Shown: in pieces, positions 21,770-32,309 of the stretch | How positions within the stretch are numbered: position 1 is the first letter of the stretch | Layout: each line of letters begins with the position of its first letter | Origin: Chaetomium olivaceum | Lineage: Eukaryota > Ascomycota > Sordariomycetes > Sordariales > Chaetomiaceae | Direction of reading: 5' to 3' | NCBI GenBank assembly: GCA_039881045.1 | Contig: JAYWVB010000051.1 | Span: forward strand, 1 to 64,000 | Length of the DNA stretch: 64,000 bases | The notes under the pieces: generated by a model | What the model was told of the DNA's origin: nothing | The model's input: the letters and a program-made list of their open reading frames with translations, nothing else | Database searches by the model: none | Position numbers and translations under genes: made by a program

Positions 21770-24700
21770 ATGAACCCCGTCACTCCCGTGCGCCAGATTC
21801 CTGGCGCATTCATCAACACTCCTGCGCCGGGACCGAATACCGCCCGCAGGCGGCTCAACTTCAACGAGACCGCAGGGGCGGGCGCCAATGGCACAACACT
21901 AGGGACCACACCGGGGCCGATCACGAGTACCATGGGCTCTGGGCAGCAGGAGATTGCTACCGGCATGCTGCCACCGCCGCACCTGCGCGAAGACCTGCCC
22001 CCCGTCGCAAAGGCCGCGCAGGTCGTCAACCAGACCCTACAGCTCGACGAGAGCTACCCCGACATCGATTCTTATTGCAGGCGTATGTTTCTTTCCCTCC
22101 CTTACCTTTTGCTTCGCTCTGCCGCTTGCGCTCTGGATGAAGACTAACCGTTCTGCGTGGAAAAGCTGGCGCGTCCTCCGATTATGACATGCAGTATCCC
22201 GATTCATCGTGGGCCCCGTTCTACAAGGTGTCGACGTATCCAATCCCAGATCAAGTGTTCTCGCGCCTAAACAAGGGCTCGGTTTCCACAAAGATTGGCT
22301 TGTTTGCGAGCATTAACTACGCTTGGGCTTCGATCGACGACTCCCTCTTTCTGTGGGACTACACACATCCAGACCCGGAGCTTATCGGCTACGAGGATGC
22401 TGCCCACACGATCACTGCCGTTGCTCTGGTCCCCCCGAAACCGGGGGTGTTCGTCGAGAGCATCACGCACATACTAGTCGTCGCCACGGCCACCGAGATC
22501 ATCCTGCTTGGCGTGTCGGCTGTGCCCTCGCCTTCAGGGTCCAACTCGGTTACGCTGTACCAGACAAAGATGTCGGTTCATCGAGGGAGCAGCGACGTCA
22601 GTTATATTGTGGGCACGGCCACGGGCCGCATCTTCCTTGGCGGTGAAACCGATACGGATATCCATGAGCTGTTTTACCAACAGGAGGAGAGGTGGTTTTC
22701 TAGCAGGTGTGGCAAGATTAACCACTCATACCAAGGGTGGTCAGCGGCCGTTCTCCCGTTTAGCCAGCGGCCACAAGAGGGCCTAATCGCCCTGGTCGTC
22801 GACGACACGCGGAACCTTATTTATTCGCTCTCTAACCGCTCCACCATCCGCACCTACCACCTAGAAACCCCAGAGAAGCTCACGCGAGTCATCGAGAAAG
22901 ATAAGACGAGCTGTCTGCGTGACTTTGCGCACATGGTAGACAGCTCCCCTCTCTTCACCAACCGGACGAATATCGTCTCCATCAGCCCTATCCCGGCTAC
23001 CGAAGCCTCGAAACTGCATCTCATGGCTCTCACCGATACAGGCTGCCGCCTCTTTCTTAGCGCCACTAGCTCTGCGTCCTACACCATGGGAGGGTCAACC
23101 AGTCTCGCTCCGCAAAGCATGCAGCTTCAGTTCGTCAAGTTCCCGCCAAAGGACTCGGGCGTTCGCACTCGGACAATGCAAGGTCCATCGGTCGAGGGAC
23201 AGTTAGACAAGACTTCGCGAGCTCTCGACCCCAGCGGCCTAGGCGTCCGGTTCGCGCCCGGCTACTTCTTTGATGTGGTCCGTAAACAGCCCAACTCGGA
23301 TGTTCTTTTCGTCTCCGCCCCCGACACAGGGAGGATCAAAGCCACCACTCCCGCCTCCGCACTTAAGTATTACGAGCAAGGGACCTGGGTGGATCTGGAG
23401 CCCGGGAGCCGCATTCTCGAGATCGGTTTGACAACAGCCCCCTTCTCCGCCTCGAAGCAGCCCCTTGGTTTCGGTAACGAACTTGCCGTCCAGTTTGACA
23501 ATACCCCGGGTGAGTTCGCCGTGCTCACCAACACCGGAGTACACATCGTTCGCCGGAGGAGGCTGGTCGACATCTTCGCCAATGCAATTAGGACTTCCGC
23601 TGGCGAGGAAGGGCTCGAGAGAGAGGTGCGCAAGTTCCTCATTCAGTACGGCCGCGTTGAGACAATATCGGCGGCCCTGGCTGTCGCATGCGGACAGGGT
23701 AGCGACCTGCGAACGGCCACAAGTAGGGCACCTGACTCGAAGACCGAAAACATCGCCCGTATGGCGTTCGTCGAGTATGGTGGTCAACCAAGGCTCGCGG
23801 AGTCGGACGGGAAACAGTTGGTTTCCGAGTTTGTCAGGCTCTCATCCCGCCACGATGCCTTGGCCCTGTATGTTACCCGCCTCGTCCGGACCTTGTGGAA
23901 ATTCAAGGTTATTACGACAAAGGTGGAAGCTAAGGGCTCTCTGGCTGTCTCCTCGACCGTTCCGGCAACGAAACTCGTCATGATACAGGAGAACATCGAA
24001 CGACTGCGGAATTTCTTGGAGGCGAACAAGAGCACAATTCAGGGGCTTGCTGGCCCGTCTGACCGACTCTTCAACAGGCAGGAAGAGATCGCCAACCAGA
24101 AAGAGCACCAAGCGTTGCACGGTCTGCGAAAGCTGATGGAGAGCGTTTCGGAGGGTATCTCGTTCGTCCTCATGCTCTTTGACGAACGGGTTTCGGACAT
24201 CTACGCCCGCCTCGATCCTACGTCACAACAGCAACTTCGGGATTTGACGTATGAGCACCTATTCTCCCAAGCCCCCGGCAAAGAACTCGCCAAGGTGCTG
24301 GTCAAGGCTATCGTTAATCGCAACATTGCGAGCGGCGCCAACGTCGAGACTGTTGCCGACGCGCTTAGGAGACGATGCGGCAGCTTCTGCTCACCCGATG
24401 ACGTGGTCACCTTCAAGGCCCAGGAGCAATTACAACGCGCCAGCGAGCAGGTGCACAACCCCAATGTGCTCCGAACTCTCCTAGCGGAGAGTTTGAGGCT
24501 GTTTGAGCAGGTCGCGGGCAGCATCACTCCGCCTAACCTTCGGAGCGCTGTCGAGCAGTACATGCAGCTCAACTATTACGCCGGCGCCGTCCAGCTGTGT
24601 TTGGCCGTGGCCCAGCAAAAAGACCGTGGGAACACGGCACTTACGTGGGTTAATGATGGCAAGCCGCCCAACGACTCCCGTAAGAAGATGTTCGACGAGC

Positions 24701-26205
24701 GGAAGCTCTGCTATGCCCTGATCCACGAAGTCCTCGACAAGCTCGAGGTTGCTTTTGCCGGCGAGCCTGAAGTGGTTGATGGGCGGCCCACGCTCGCGGC
24801 CACGAAGCGGATGGAGGCGTACACAGTTGTCAACGACTCGAGCGATGAAGTCTTCCACTTCGACCTCTATGAGTGGTACATTGAGAAGAACTGGACCGAC
24901 CGGCTCTTGTCCATTGACTCCCCGCATGTTATTACATACCTTCAGCGGCTGGCGGAGACGGATTACCAGCATGCCGAGCTGCTATGCCGGTTCTACACAC
25001 ACCGCAGCCGCTTCTTCGAAGCCGCCCAGGTGCAAGCAACCCTTGCGAAATCGGATTTGGACATTGGCGTCAAGGACCGTATCACGTTGCTCAGCCGTGC
25101 CAAGGGTAATGCCAGTGTTAACACCATTGGCGTCAGCCGGCAGCAGCAGCAACTGCTCAATCATGAAGTTACCGAGCTTCTTGAGATTGCGCACATCCAA
25201 GATGATCTGCTTGAGCGGCTACAGGCGGATTCGCGAGTTTCACGGGACAAGCTCCCCGACATCCTGGAGGCGCTTGACGGTCCCATCAAGAGCGTAACCG
25301 AGGTGAGTATCATTCACCTAACCATCCGGTTTTCGCAGTACAAACTAACCGCCCCACAGCTATACAACGAATACGCCGACCAAGCGGCCTATTTCGACCT
25401 CTGCCTGCTCATCTACCACGCAGCCGACTACCACAACCCCCGCGTCATCATGGACACATGGCTCCGCCTAATCGAGCAAACAGCCTACGAAACCGAAGAG
25501 CGGCAGGAATACTGGCGGCTCGCGCAGGCCGGGCAGCCCCTCCCCGAGGGCGCCCCTCCCCTGACAGGCGAACCGCCTCTACCGTACGAGTCGGTCTCCC
25601 AGCAGATCCAGCTCATCGCGCACCGCACGTCGCTCGACAGCCTGGTGTTCCCCGTCGACGCGCTGCTGCCCGAGGTCTGCAAGTTCGCCGTCACGCACGG
25701 CCAGGACGCCTCCATCGGCGCCGACCCCTGCTGGCCCGTGCTGCTGTTTCTCAACCTGGGCGTGCCGCACGCCCTGGTCGTGCAGGTGCTCGAGAACCTG
25801 TTTGATGCGCAGGAGGCGCCCTTTACGGGCCGCCGCAGGAAGGCGGTCGTCCAGTGGATCGCCGTCTCGGTCGAGGCGTGGGTGCGCGAGGTCGAGCGGC
25901 GCGCTGCCGGCGCGCTGGGCGCGAATGCTAATGGTGGTGGCGGGGACGGGGTCATGGGCGCGTGGGTCGGCGAGCTGCTTGTGCGGGCGGACGAGTGCCT
26001 CGCGCAGATCGCGCCGGGTGCGGGCGGTGCTGCTGGGAATGGGAGGAATGCCGGGGCTGGGGCTGAGCTGGAGGTGTTGGAGCTGAGGAGGGTCGTTAAG
26101 GGGTTGAAGAGGAGCGTGGATGGGATTGTGGGTGGGGAGGGCCTGCTTGGCGGGAGTTTGTTTCGTGTGAGGAGGGGGGTGGATGAGAAGGGGACTCATG
26201 AATGA
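21770..26205 (+). CDS. NUP170: Inner-ring nucleoporin Nup155/Nup157/Nup170
   Basis: Scaffold of the nuclear pore inner ring, anchoring it to membrane and linker nucleoporins. Exon 1 (21770-22082) begins MNPVTPVRQIPGAFINTPAP; an intron at 22083-22165 (GTATGT..AAAAG) joins DIDSYCR to PGASSDYDMQYP. The N-terminal beta-propeller runs from about WAPFYKVSTYPIPDQVF through NYAWASIDDSLFLWDY to HIVRRRRLVDIF, followed by a long alpha-helical C-terminal domain with ADYIFKL-type helices and ADQAAYFDLCLLIYHAADYHN. A second intron is likely at 25303-25359 (GTGAGT..CCACAG, branch CTAAC). It is 57 bases, a multiple of three, and free of stops, so the frame stays open across it. Spliced length is about 1431 residues, as for other fungi. 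A Gly/Ala-rich insert near 25915-26060 is lineage-variable. Frame intact. Confidence 0.95.
25303..25359 (+). other. In-frame stop-free 57-bp intron of NUP170
   Basis: GTGAGT donor, CTAAC branch, CCACAG acceptor, length divisible by three, no stop. Removing it joins KSVTE to LYNEYADQAAYF, which fits the helical repeat better than the 19 extra residues it would encode. Confidence 0.7.
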
Positions 26206-26720
26206 CTATGTAGTAGCGAGCGAGAGAGCAAACGAGACGTGAAGGGGATCATGGGCAGAGGGGGAACGCAGGTTTGGGTAAGGGTAAGTGGGGAGATGTT
26301 TCTCAGCTCGCCCCATTCCGTCTTGTTGGGTGGGATGGGTCACGGTCAGAATAACTAGATCAACCTGTTTTGGAGTGCTGTAGGTTTGGTTTCTGTCGGT
26401 AAGGTATAATACTATTGTACATACTATTTCCGGGTGTCAGACCTTCTTTTGTCTGCTTTGTCGGCGGGGTCGGGAATGGAGTTATCTTGTCTGCTTGCAA
26501 TAATTCGATGGTCTCATAATCATATTTGGATGCTGTTGACTCGACACCAGCTGGATGTTGGCTGTGAGATAAACGAACATAATGATCGGTTGTCCTACCA
26601 CCAGCAACGTATGGTCCGGGTTTGAGAACTTTACCTATCCTATAGGTTTGAGCCGGATGCCAAGTTGCCATAAAGCACAGGGTCAACAACGAGGGTATGA
26701 CACAGCACCAGTTTCGCCCC
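26206..26720. other. NUP170 3' flank; no gene seen
   Basis: Contains the likely NUP170 3' UTR and A/T-rich DNA near 26400-26600. No protein-like frame recognised. Confidence 0.5.
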
Positions 26721-26739
26721 GTCACTAAGAAAACGTCGA

Positions 26740-27235
26740 ACCATTACGTCCGCGTCTGGAAACGGTTTCCCACGTATGCCACGCGAGTGGCCATCTACTA
26801 GAGTGGTGACCGGAAGCCGGGGAGTTCCCCAAACTACCACTGGTGACGATTACAACGGAGCAGCTCGACACGATACAACGGTCATAGAGACGACCGATCA
26901 CGAGGAGTTCGAGTCAGGGATGCTTACCCTGGTATAGTGCCTACTCCGCGTAGAGCTAAAGGGTGACGAGTTCGCGAACGTCATCACCTCGGCCCTAGCC
27001 ATCATAGCGACAGATCAAACCGGAACATGGCACAATGCAGTGACCTACAGTTTTGACTAACCCCTGAGCGCCGCATTATACGTTGCTCGCGTATGTTATT
27101 GTGAGTACGAAGCTAGCTGGCGAGACCAGGCGGCGGAATAGGAAGGGTCTGATCATGGCGTTTACTCCGGGCTCTGCGTCGGACGCAACCCAGAAAGAGC
27201 TCCATCCTCAATTACACTCGTATTGCTAGGTGGGT
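26740..27235 (+). pseudogene. Decayed coding relic with three Q-to-stop changes (RIP-like)
   Basis: One plus frame (phase of 26839) reads as protein through TTVIETTDHEEFESGMLTLV, LLRVELKGDEFANVITSALA and TYSFD to PERAPSSITLVLLGG, but is cut by stops at 26935 (TAG), 27058 (TAA) and 27139 (TAG). Each stop can arise from a Gln codon (CAG or CAA) by C-to-T at CpA, the context favoured by RIP. No six-frame open frame of 60 codons exists between about 26840 and 27818. The residue pattern recalls the repeated fungal DUF3505/C2H2-helicase-associated proteins (weak, by eye). I infer an old repeat inactivated by RIP. Confidence 0.4.
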
Positions 27236-27252
27236 GTGCACATTCTAAGACA

Positions 27253-27332
27253 GAGAAAGAAAAAAGAATGGAAAAAAGAAAAAAGAAAACAAAAAAGAAG
27301 GGAAGGGAAAGAAATAGTTAAGGAAAATGAAA
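27253..27332 (+). repeat. A/G-rich polypurine tract
   Basis: About 80 bases almost entirely A and G. Placed between the decayed relic and an AT-rich block with a TATAAG at about 27525; this order recalls a polypurine tract before a 3' LTR, but no paired LTR was found in the window. Confidence 0.5.
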
Positions 27333-28860
27333 AATAACTCTAATAGCCCTTGTGCCATAGACGCTCCCTGTTCCCTCTCCCGGGGTAGGGATGCCAGGGA
27401 CATGCATGTATAGTAAGCTCGGCCATCCGACCGAGTAGGTATTTCTAGTCTAGATATTGATTTCTGAGCTTGTGCGAGGACGCGTTATGCATGGGCCTCG
27501 TCCATTTAGAACGGTGAACTGGGATATAAGAGGTGCTCAGGGCGCGAGCTTTTAGTCGGTAGATGAATCCTTTTATTTGATACTAACCATGCGTGCGAGG
27601 TAGGGGGGTCGTAGCAACGTGTACTACGACTATCAACAAATAGCGCCGCGAGGAAACGTTGATGAGTTTGCAAACCCGCCTGATATTAATGCCAACTCAA
27701 GAGATAAACTGGGGCGTAAAAGATAAGCGATAGGGACGTGAAGATACAGTTAACTTAGGAGGTTGGGCTAGCCAGTTTGTCGTGCTATGGATTTTCGTAG
27801 TTTTATGAGCTTGAGCCTTAAAAAGGGAGACTGGAGGATTGAAGGGCCGTGACCACTGGCAGGGAATCAACCCCCTTCCCTTGTGTTTTGCACTCCGATT
27901 GTTCTTGGCCTTTGAAACATTTGAGATTACACCCGAATGGTTTCGGATGGCTTTGATCCAGGTAAACGCAGGGTGTCAACACGGGGGTCAACGCGGTTGT
28001 AGCACCTGCAGCTCTACAACCGACAACATACAAACTATACTGGTGCTCTGCACTGTTCTGGTAAAACACTATATGACAACATGCTTAGTGAGCCCAATTA
28101 AGCAACGAGCCCGATGCCGATTGCCTGCCTTCTCGCATGACTCTTGTCTCGGATCATGTGTGCCCAACCGACATGCCGGTGGTGATGTGGATGTTGTCTC
28201 ACAGCCGCATGTAATTAGCTCCGATCGAGTCAATAGAACATGTCTTGGCCTTGGCTCTGGAACACGTACCGGCGTCGCACAGCGCGATTCCCCACGGGAT
28301 TCCCCGCAGTCGGTTTCTCTTGCGATATTAATAGAAACAGTAACCTCAAAAGATGCGCAGTGGCTTTCTGTTGATCCACTTGGAGGATAATCTCGAACCC
28401 ACGATTTCCGGACTTTCCTTGGGACGTTGAACTGGGACCAAAAGCGGACCAGACCGTGCACAAATTTTCGGTCCAAGGTAACTCGCGGGCAAAACAGAAT
28501 CCAGAATGCAGGCAAACGATTCCCCAGCCGGAGCCCGGCAGAGCTGCCGGCGGCGCTGTTGTTCGAATGCACGTCCCGGGGGTGTGCTCGTCTGTGGGTG
28601 GAAATTTGGATAAATGGGGAGGCACTTTCTATCTGAAACGGCGATTGGGTGGCCTGGCAGGGCAAGAGCCGGACCTGTCTTCCTCTCCAGACTTCGGGAC
28701 GGCATCTCATTTGGTGGTGAATGGTGGGTGTGACCCAAAGGCCGGGAGCGGCTGGGAACAAACTAACCGGAAAGACTGTGCTGCCCCGTTCCCAAAATTC
28801 TTGCACAGGCACACAGGCCATTCTGCATTCCCCACCCACACCCACTGCCACCTGACGATC
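27333..28860. other. Gene-poor region; no supported gene
   Basis: From 27333 to about 27820 there is no long open frame on either strand and many TA dinucleotides. A 297-codon minus frame at 28069-28962 has no domain, no repeats and an odd Arg/Ser/Cys-rich composition, and I do not accept it as a gene. Confidence 0.45.
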
Positions 28861-30135
28861 CCTCCCTGACATGGACGCTGGGCCCGGTTCAGAACGCGAC
28901 CGAACACAGGGTCCCATTGGCCAAACCGGCTTAAATCCTGGCCTTATAGCCATTAGTGCCATTCAACATTCATTTGGCCATGCTGTTAGCCAAGGAACCG
29001 GAGATGGAATTATCATTGATGAATCGGGAACGGAGCCAGACGCGTGGCTGCTTGCTTTCCATGCTTTGCACAGTCGGGCTCTGAGCAACCAGGAACCACG
29101 CAAGCACCCACCAAAGTTCGACCAACGGACTTCCATGTGGCGGATGGAGGGGGATGGACATCGACCGCGGGCTTGGGAGCAAGGAGGAGGTGGGGGGAGA
29201 GTGAGACAAGATTGGCATTTTGATTACCCCAAATTGAGCGCCCGAGACTGCTGTTTGGCACTTCCTGGGTCTCTTTTTCCAGATAACAGTTCTTTCCATT
29301 TCGAAAGTTCACAGAACAGCCTGTAAAGCGCAACAACAAGCAAGGGCACTGGACTGCTCACGACTCCAGTAAGTAACTTCCGGACCTTCCGAGCTTTCAA
29401 GTTAGGCTTGTTCCTTGGGGACATCAATGCAGATCGGCCCCTTTGAGCCAGGGTTTCCCTCTTGTAATACCCCAGTTGCCCGGCCCCTCCCACATCCCTC
29501 AATTCCCGGTGCCCAGGTTACCCACCCCTCGCATCCATTCCCACCGGACAAGTGCGGATTCAATATTTGTCGGTTGCATTCCATTGCAGCGGCCGGACTA
29601 GCCACGCAGCCACGTCCCGGGACCTGGGCTCGCTCCGCCGACAGAACACATTACTTTACTTGGTCTCGCCGCCATAAATCCCACCTTGACGACGCCCTCC
29701 TTTCTCGGTTGAACACCGTACATACATACATATTTTGCGCCAACAACTCGAGAGTGGTTCCATAGCTGCCGATTTCCGGTTCGCCCTTTCCGCCAACTTG
29801 GGTTGTTACCCCCCCACACGCTCGTTAACTCTGCCTCGCCCACCCCCCCCTCGACTGGATCCCTGGAACAGGAAAGAACCAACGAATTTCGGAAAAGGAA
29901 CAAGTCTACTTGGCACGACCCCGACCGCCATCTCAACGTCTTGGCCGCTGCTACCCGGAAGCCAACGCGTTACTATAAGGACCCGATCAATTGACATCGC
30001 AACACTTTGCCGTTGGCTAGACCAGAAACCTTCCGCACCAGCCTGCTGAGCCTCATTCCCTCCGCCAAGGATCGACCGTCGCTCACCTGCGCTGATCGCC
30101 ATTCATCCCTGAACGAAACCCACTCAACCGTCAAG
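28861..30135. other. Upstream region of the small secreted protein gene; no gene seen
   Basis: Long plus-strand pyrimidine-rich stretches, especially 29800-30135, and several CCCACC-type blocks, consistent with a long promoter and leader for the gene at 30136. No frame with protein character. Confidence 0.4.
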
Positions 30136-30480
30136 ATGAAGGCACGTCATACGCTTTAACTCTCTACCTACCATGTCCCTCCATGACAATGACATAAACT
30201 AACACCTTACCCCCCCCTCCATTAGGTCCTCGCCCTCCTAACAACCACCGCCGCCCTCCTCCTCACTCCCACCCTCGCCGCGCCGGTCGAGTCTACCAAC
30301 GACACGGCGGGCAAGGGCAGCCCCAAGGCCACCACCGCCGCCAACTATGGTACGCCGCAGTGCAAGTCGGCCATGATGAACGACCTATGTCTGGCTCAGA
30401 ACGCCGAGGCATACTGCGACGTCACGGGATTCCACAACAACTTCATGAAGAGCTGCCAGGGCGCGTGCTTCTGTGGCTGA
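30136..30480 (+). CDS. Small secreted cysteine-rich protein (effector-like), GC-AG intron
   Basis: 86 residues. Exon 1 is only ATG AAG (30136-30141), exon 2 is 30226-30480. The joined start gives MKVLALLTTTAALLLTPTLA, a clear signal peptide with cleavage expected after LAA. The mature part has six cysteines with spacing C-x8-C-x8-C-x12-C-x3-C-x-C, ending SCQGACFCG. This suggests three disulfides. The intron 30142-30225 begins GCACGT rather than GT and ends ATTAG with a CTAAC branch, so either a GC-AG intron or a T-to-C error in GTACGT. The long upstream region and small size fit a regulated secreted protein such as an antimicrobial or host-interaction peptide. No named family recognised. It converges on the chitosanase gene. 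Confidence 0.7.
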
Positions 30481-30928
30481 AGGAGGAGTGAGAGGTGAAA
30501 AGGGGTAGAGGAAGGGTGATGAATGGGTCCCGGGCGAGCGAGAGGCTTGGTCCGGAGCTCGACCTATGAGCTAAAGGGTGGCTGCGCTGTGCACATTATT
30601 TTAGGGGAAGGGGGAGGGGCGGCGGGTGTCATTTGTATGCCCAGGTTGCAACGGAGTTCAGGCATGCCGTTTACATTGGGATTCCACTTCAAAAACGGCC
30701 ACGGAGACTTCCCCATTGCTGTGTCTCAGTACTTGGGTGCTTGGCGGAGGGTTCACTTATCCATTGCGTTGAGACGTTGCTGATAGGCGGCTTAGAAGAT
30801 GTCGATGAGCTGTATCTGATTACATATTGCACTACATTTCCCATCAGATGCCCTTTCTCCGCGATTAATGCTCTCTCGAAGTGACCACTCATCGACACCA
30901 CCAACCAGTACCAACCAGCCTCCCTCAC
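30481..30928. other. Convergent 3' region between secreted protein and chitosanase
   Basis: 448 bases between two facing stop codons. Nothing recognised apart from the two 3' flanks. Confidence 0.5.
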
Positions 30929-32309
30929 TTACTCCGAAGCATACCAGCAGTACCCGGCACCCGCGTTGCACTCGTACGGGTCCGCGCAGTCCCCATGAGA
31001 AGCGCACTTCGCGCCCAGGCAGTGGCCCGGCCAGCTGCACCCGTCCATAGTGCAGACCTTCTCGTCCGCATCGCAGTGCAGGGGGTCGGAGCAGTCGTCG
31101 TGTCGTGGCTGCTGCAGTTCACACCCTCGCAGTGCCCGGCCCACTCGCACGCATAATCCGGCTCGCCGCCACCACCACCACCACCAGTCGCCGGGTCCAC
31201 CGCGCACTTGCCCGACACGCACGCCCACGGGTCCGAGCAGTCGTCGTTGGTCGCGCAGCTCGCGCCCTCGCAGTGGCCCGGCCACGCGCACTCGCCGGGC
31301 TGCTCCGGCTCCGGGTCAGGGTCAGGGTCGGTACCACCACCGCCGCCGCCGATGCGCTGAATGAGCTTGTTCCCCAGCCCCTCGATCGACGCCTCAAACG
31401 CCTGCCAGCTGCTCGCGCCCCAGTTGGCGCCGTCGGCCCCCGGGACCGCGTCCGCGCCCGGGAAGGCCACGTACAGCACGTCGTTCTCGTCGTGCCCGTT
31501 GTTGCCGTTCATGGACGTGCCGAAGCAGGCGGTGGCGAGCGAGATTGACGCTTCGCCCACCATGGGCTTGGGGCCGTCGTCGCCGTTGGTGTCGCCCCAG
31601 ATGCCGTAGATCTGTGGGGGGGGGGTTATTAATATAAGGGGTTTGGGTTGGGGGGTTGGGTTGGTTGATGTTGGTGATGTTGGGATGAAGAAGGGAGGGG
31701 AAAGGGGGGCTGCTGTTGTTGTTTCTGTGGGGGGGAGAGGTACGCACCAGTTTGCCGTTGCAGACCACAGCCATGACGGACAGCGGGCGGATGCCGTGGG
31801 CCTGCGGGTCGAAAGTCTTCCAGCCGCTCTTGGTGCCGTCGTTGCCAAAGACGACGTAGGGGTGCACGTTGGCGTTGAGGTCCTTGATGCCCTTGTTATA
31901 GTCCTTGATGATCCACTCGAAGGAGGTGATGGACTGCGTGTCGCCGCTGCTCTCGCACCGCCCGTCGTCCCCGCGCCCGTTCTGCTCCCCGTCGCAGTCC
32001 ACGTCCATGTCGGCGAAGGCGCTGCCCGTGCCCTTGAGGTAGATCACGTTGTAGTCGGCCTTGTGGTCGCCGCAGTACGAGAAGGCTGGCGGTGTGTGGT
32101 GTTAGGCTTTGAAGCTGGCACACAGACGGGGGTGGTTCAAGCTTACTGTTCGGGCCATTGTCCTTGCTGTAGAAGCCTGTGGCTAGCTTGTTGGAGCAAG
32201 TGCCCTTGGCCTTGACCGAGTCGTAGAAGTTCTGGACGTTAGAGGGGATGTCACGAGCAGACACGGTGGCCGCGCCCACGAGGGCCGACAGCAGGAAGCG
32301 GTTGTGCAT
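30929..32309 (-). CDS. Secreted GH75 endo-chitosanase with three C-terminal cysteine-rich modules
   Basis: Hydrolyses chitosan outside the cell. Exons are 32147-32309, 31748-32085 and 30929-31611, with introns GTAAGC..CGCCAG and GTGCGT..CCACAG. Signal peptide MHNRFLLSALVGAATVSA, then DIPSNVQNFYDSVKAKGTCS. The GH75 core shows TFSYCGDHKADYNVIYLKG, the acidic catalytic-region motif FADMDVDCDG, NANVHPYVVFGNDG, RPLSVMAVVCNGKL and IYGIWGDTNGDDG with GEASISLATACFG. After a Gly/Asp-Pro linker come three modules of about 31 residues at 31204-31290, 31052-31149 and 30947-31039, each C-x-W-x-GHC-x-G-x2-C-x5-C-x-DP-x2-C-x(4-6)-C. Module 2 carries a break near 31098-31106 (SHDTTTAP versus SHDDCSDP in frame). 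The modules resemble cysteine-rich chitin-binding appendages of fungal enzymes. Confidence 0.9.
30947..31290 (-). repeat. Three tandem six-cysteine modules in the chitosanase
   Basis: Module 1 starts CAWPGHCEGASC, module 2 CEWAGHCEGVNC, module 3 CSWPGHCLGAKC. Each continues to DC-x-DP and a closing Cys. Poly-Gly/Asp-Pro linkers separate the catalytic domain from module 1 and module 1 from module 2. Confidence 0.85.

Noticed and set aside
28069..28962. 297-codon open frame on the minus strand in a gene-poor region
   Set aside because: No domain, no repeats, no splice or promoter context; Arg/Ser/Cys-rich composition typical of a chance frame in GC-rich DNA.
31105..31548. Plus-strand frame over the chitosanase modules
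   Set aside because: Antisense shadow of the cysteine-rich GH75 tail.
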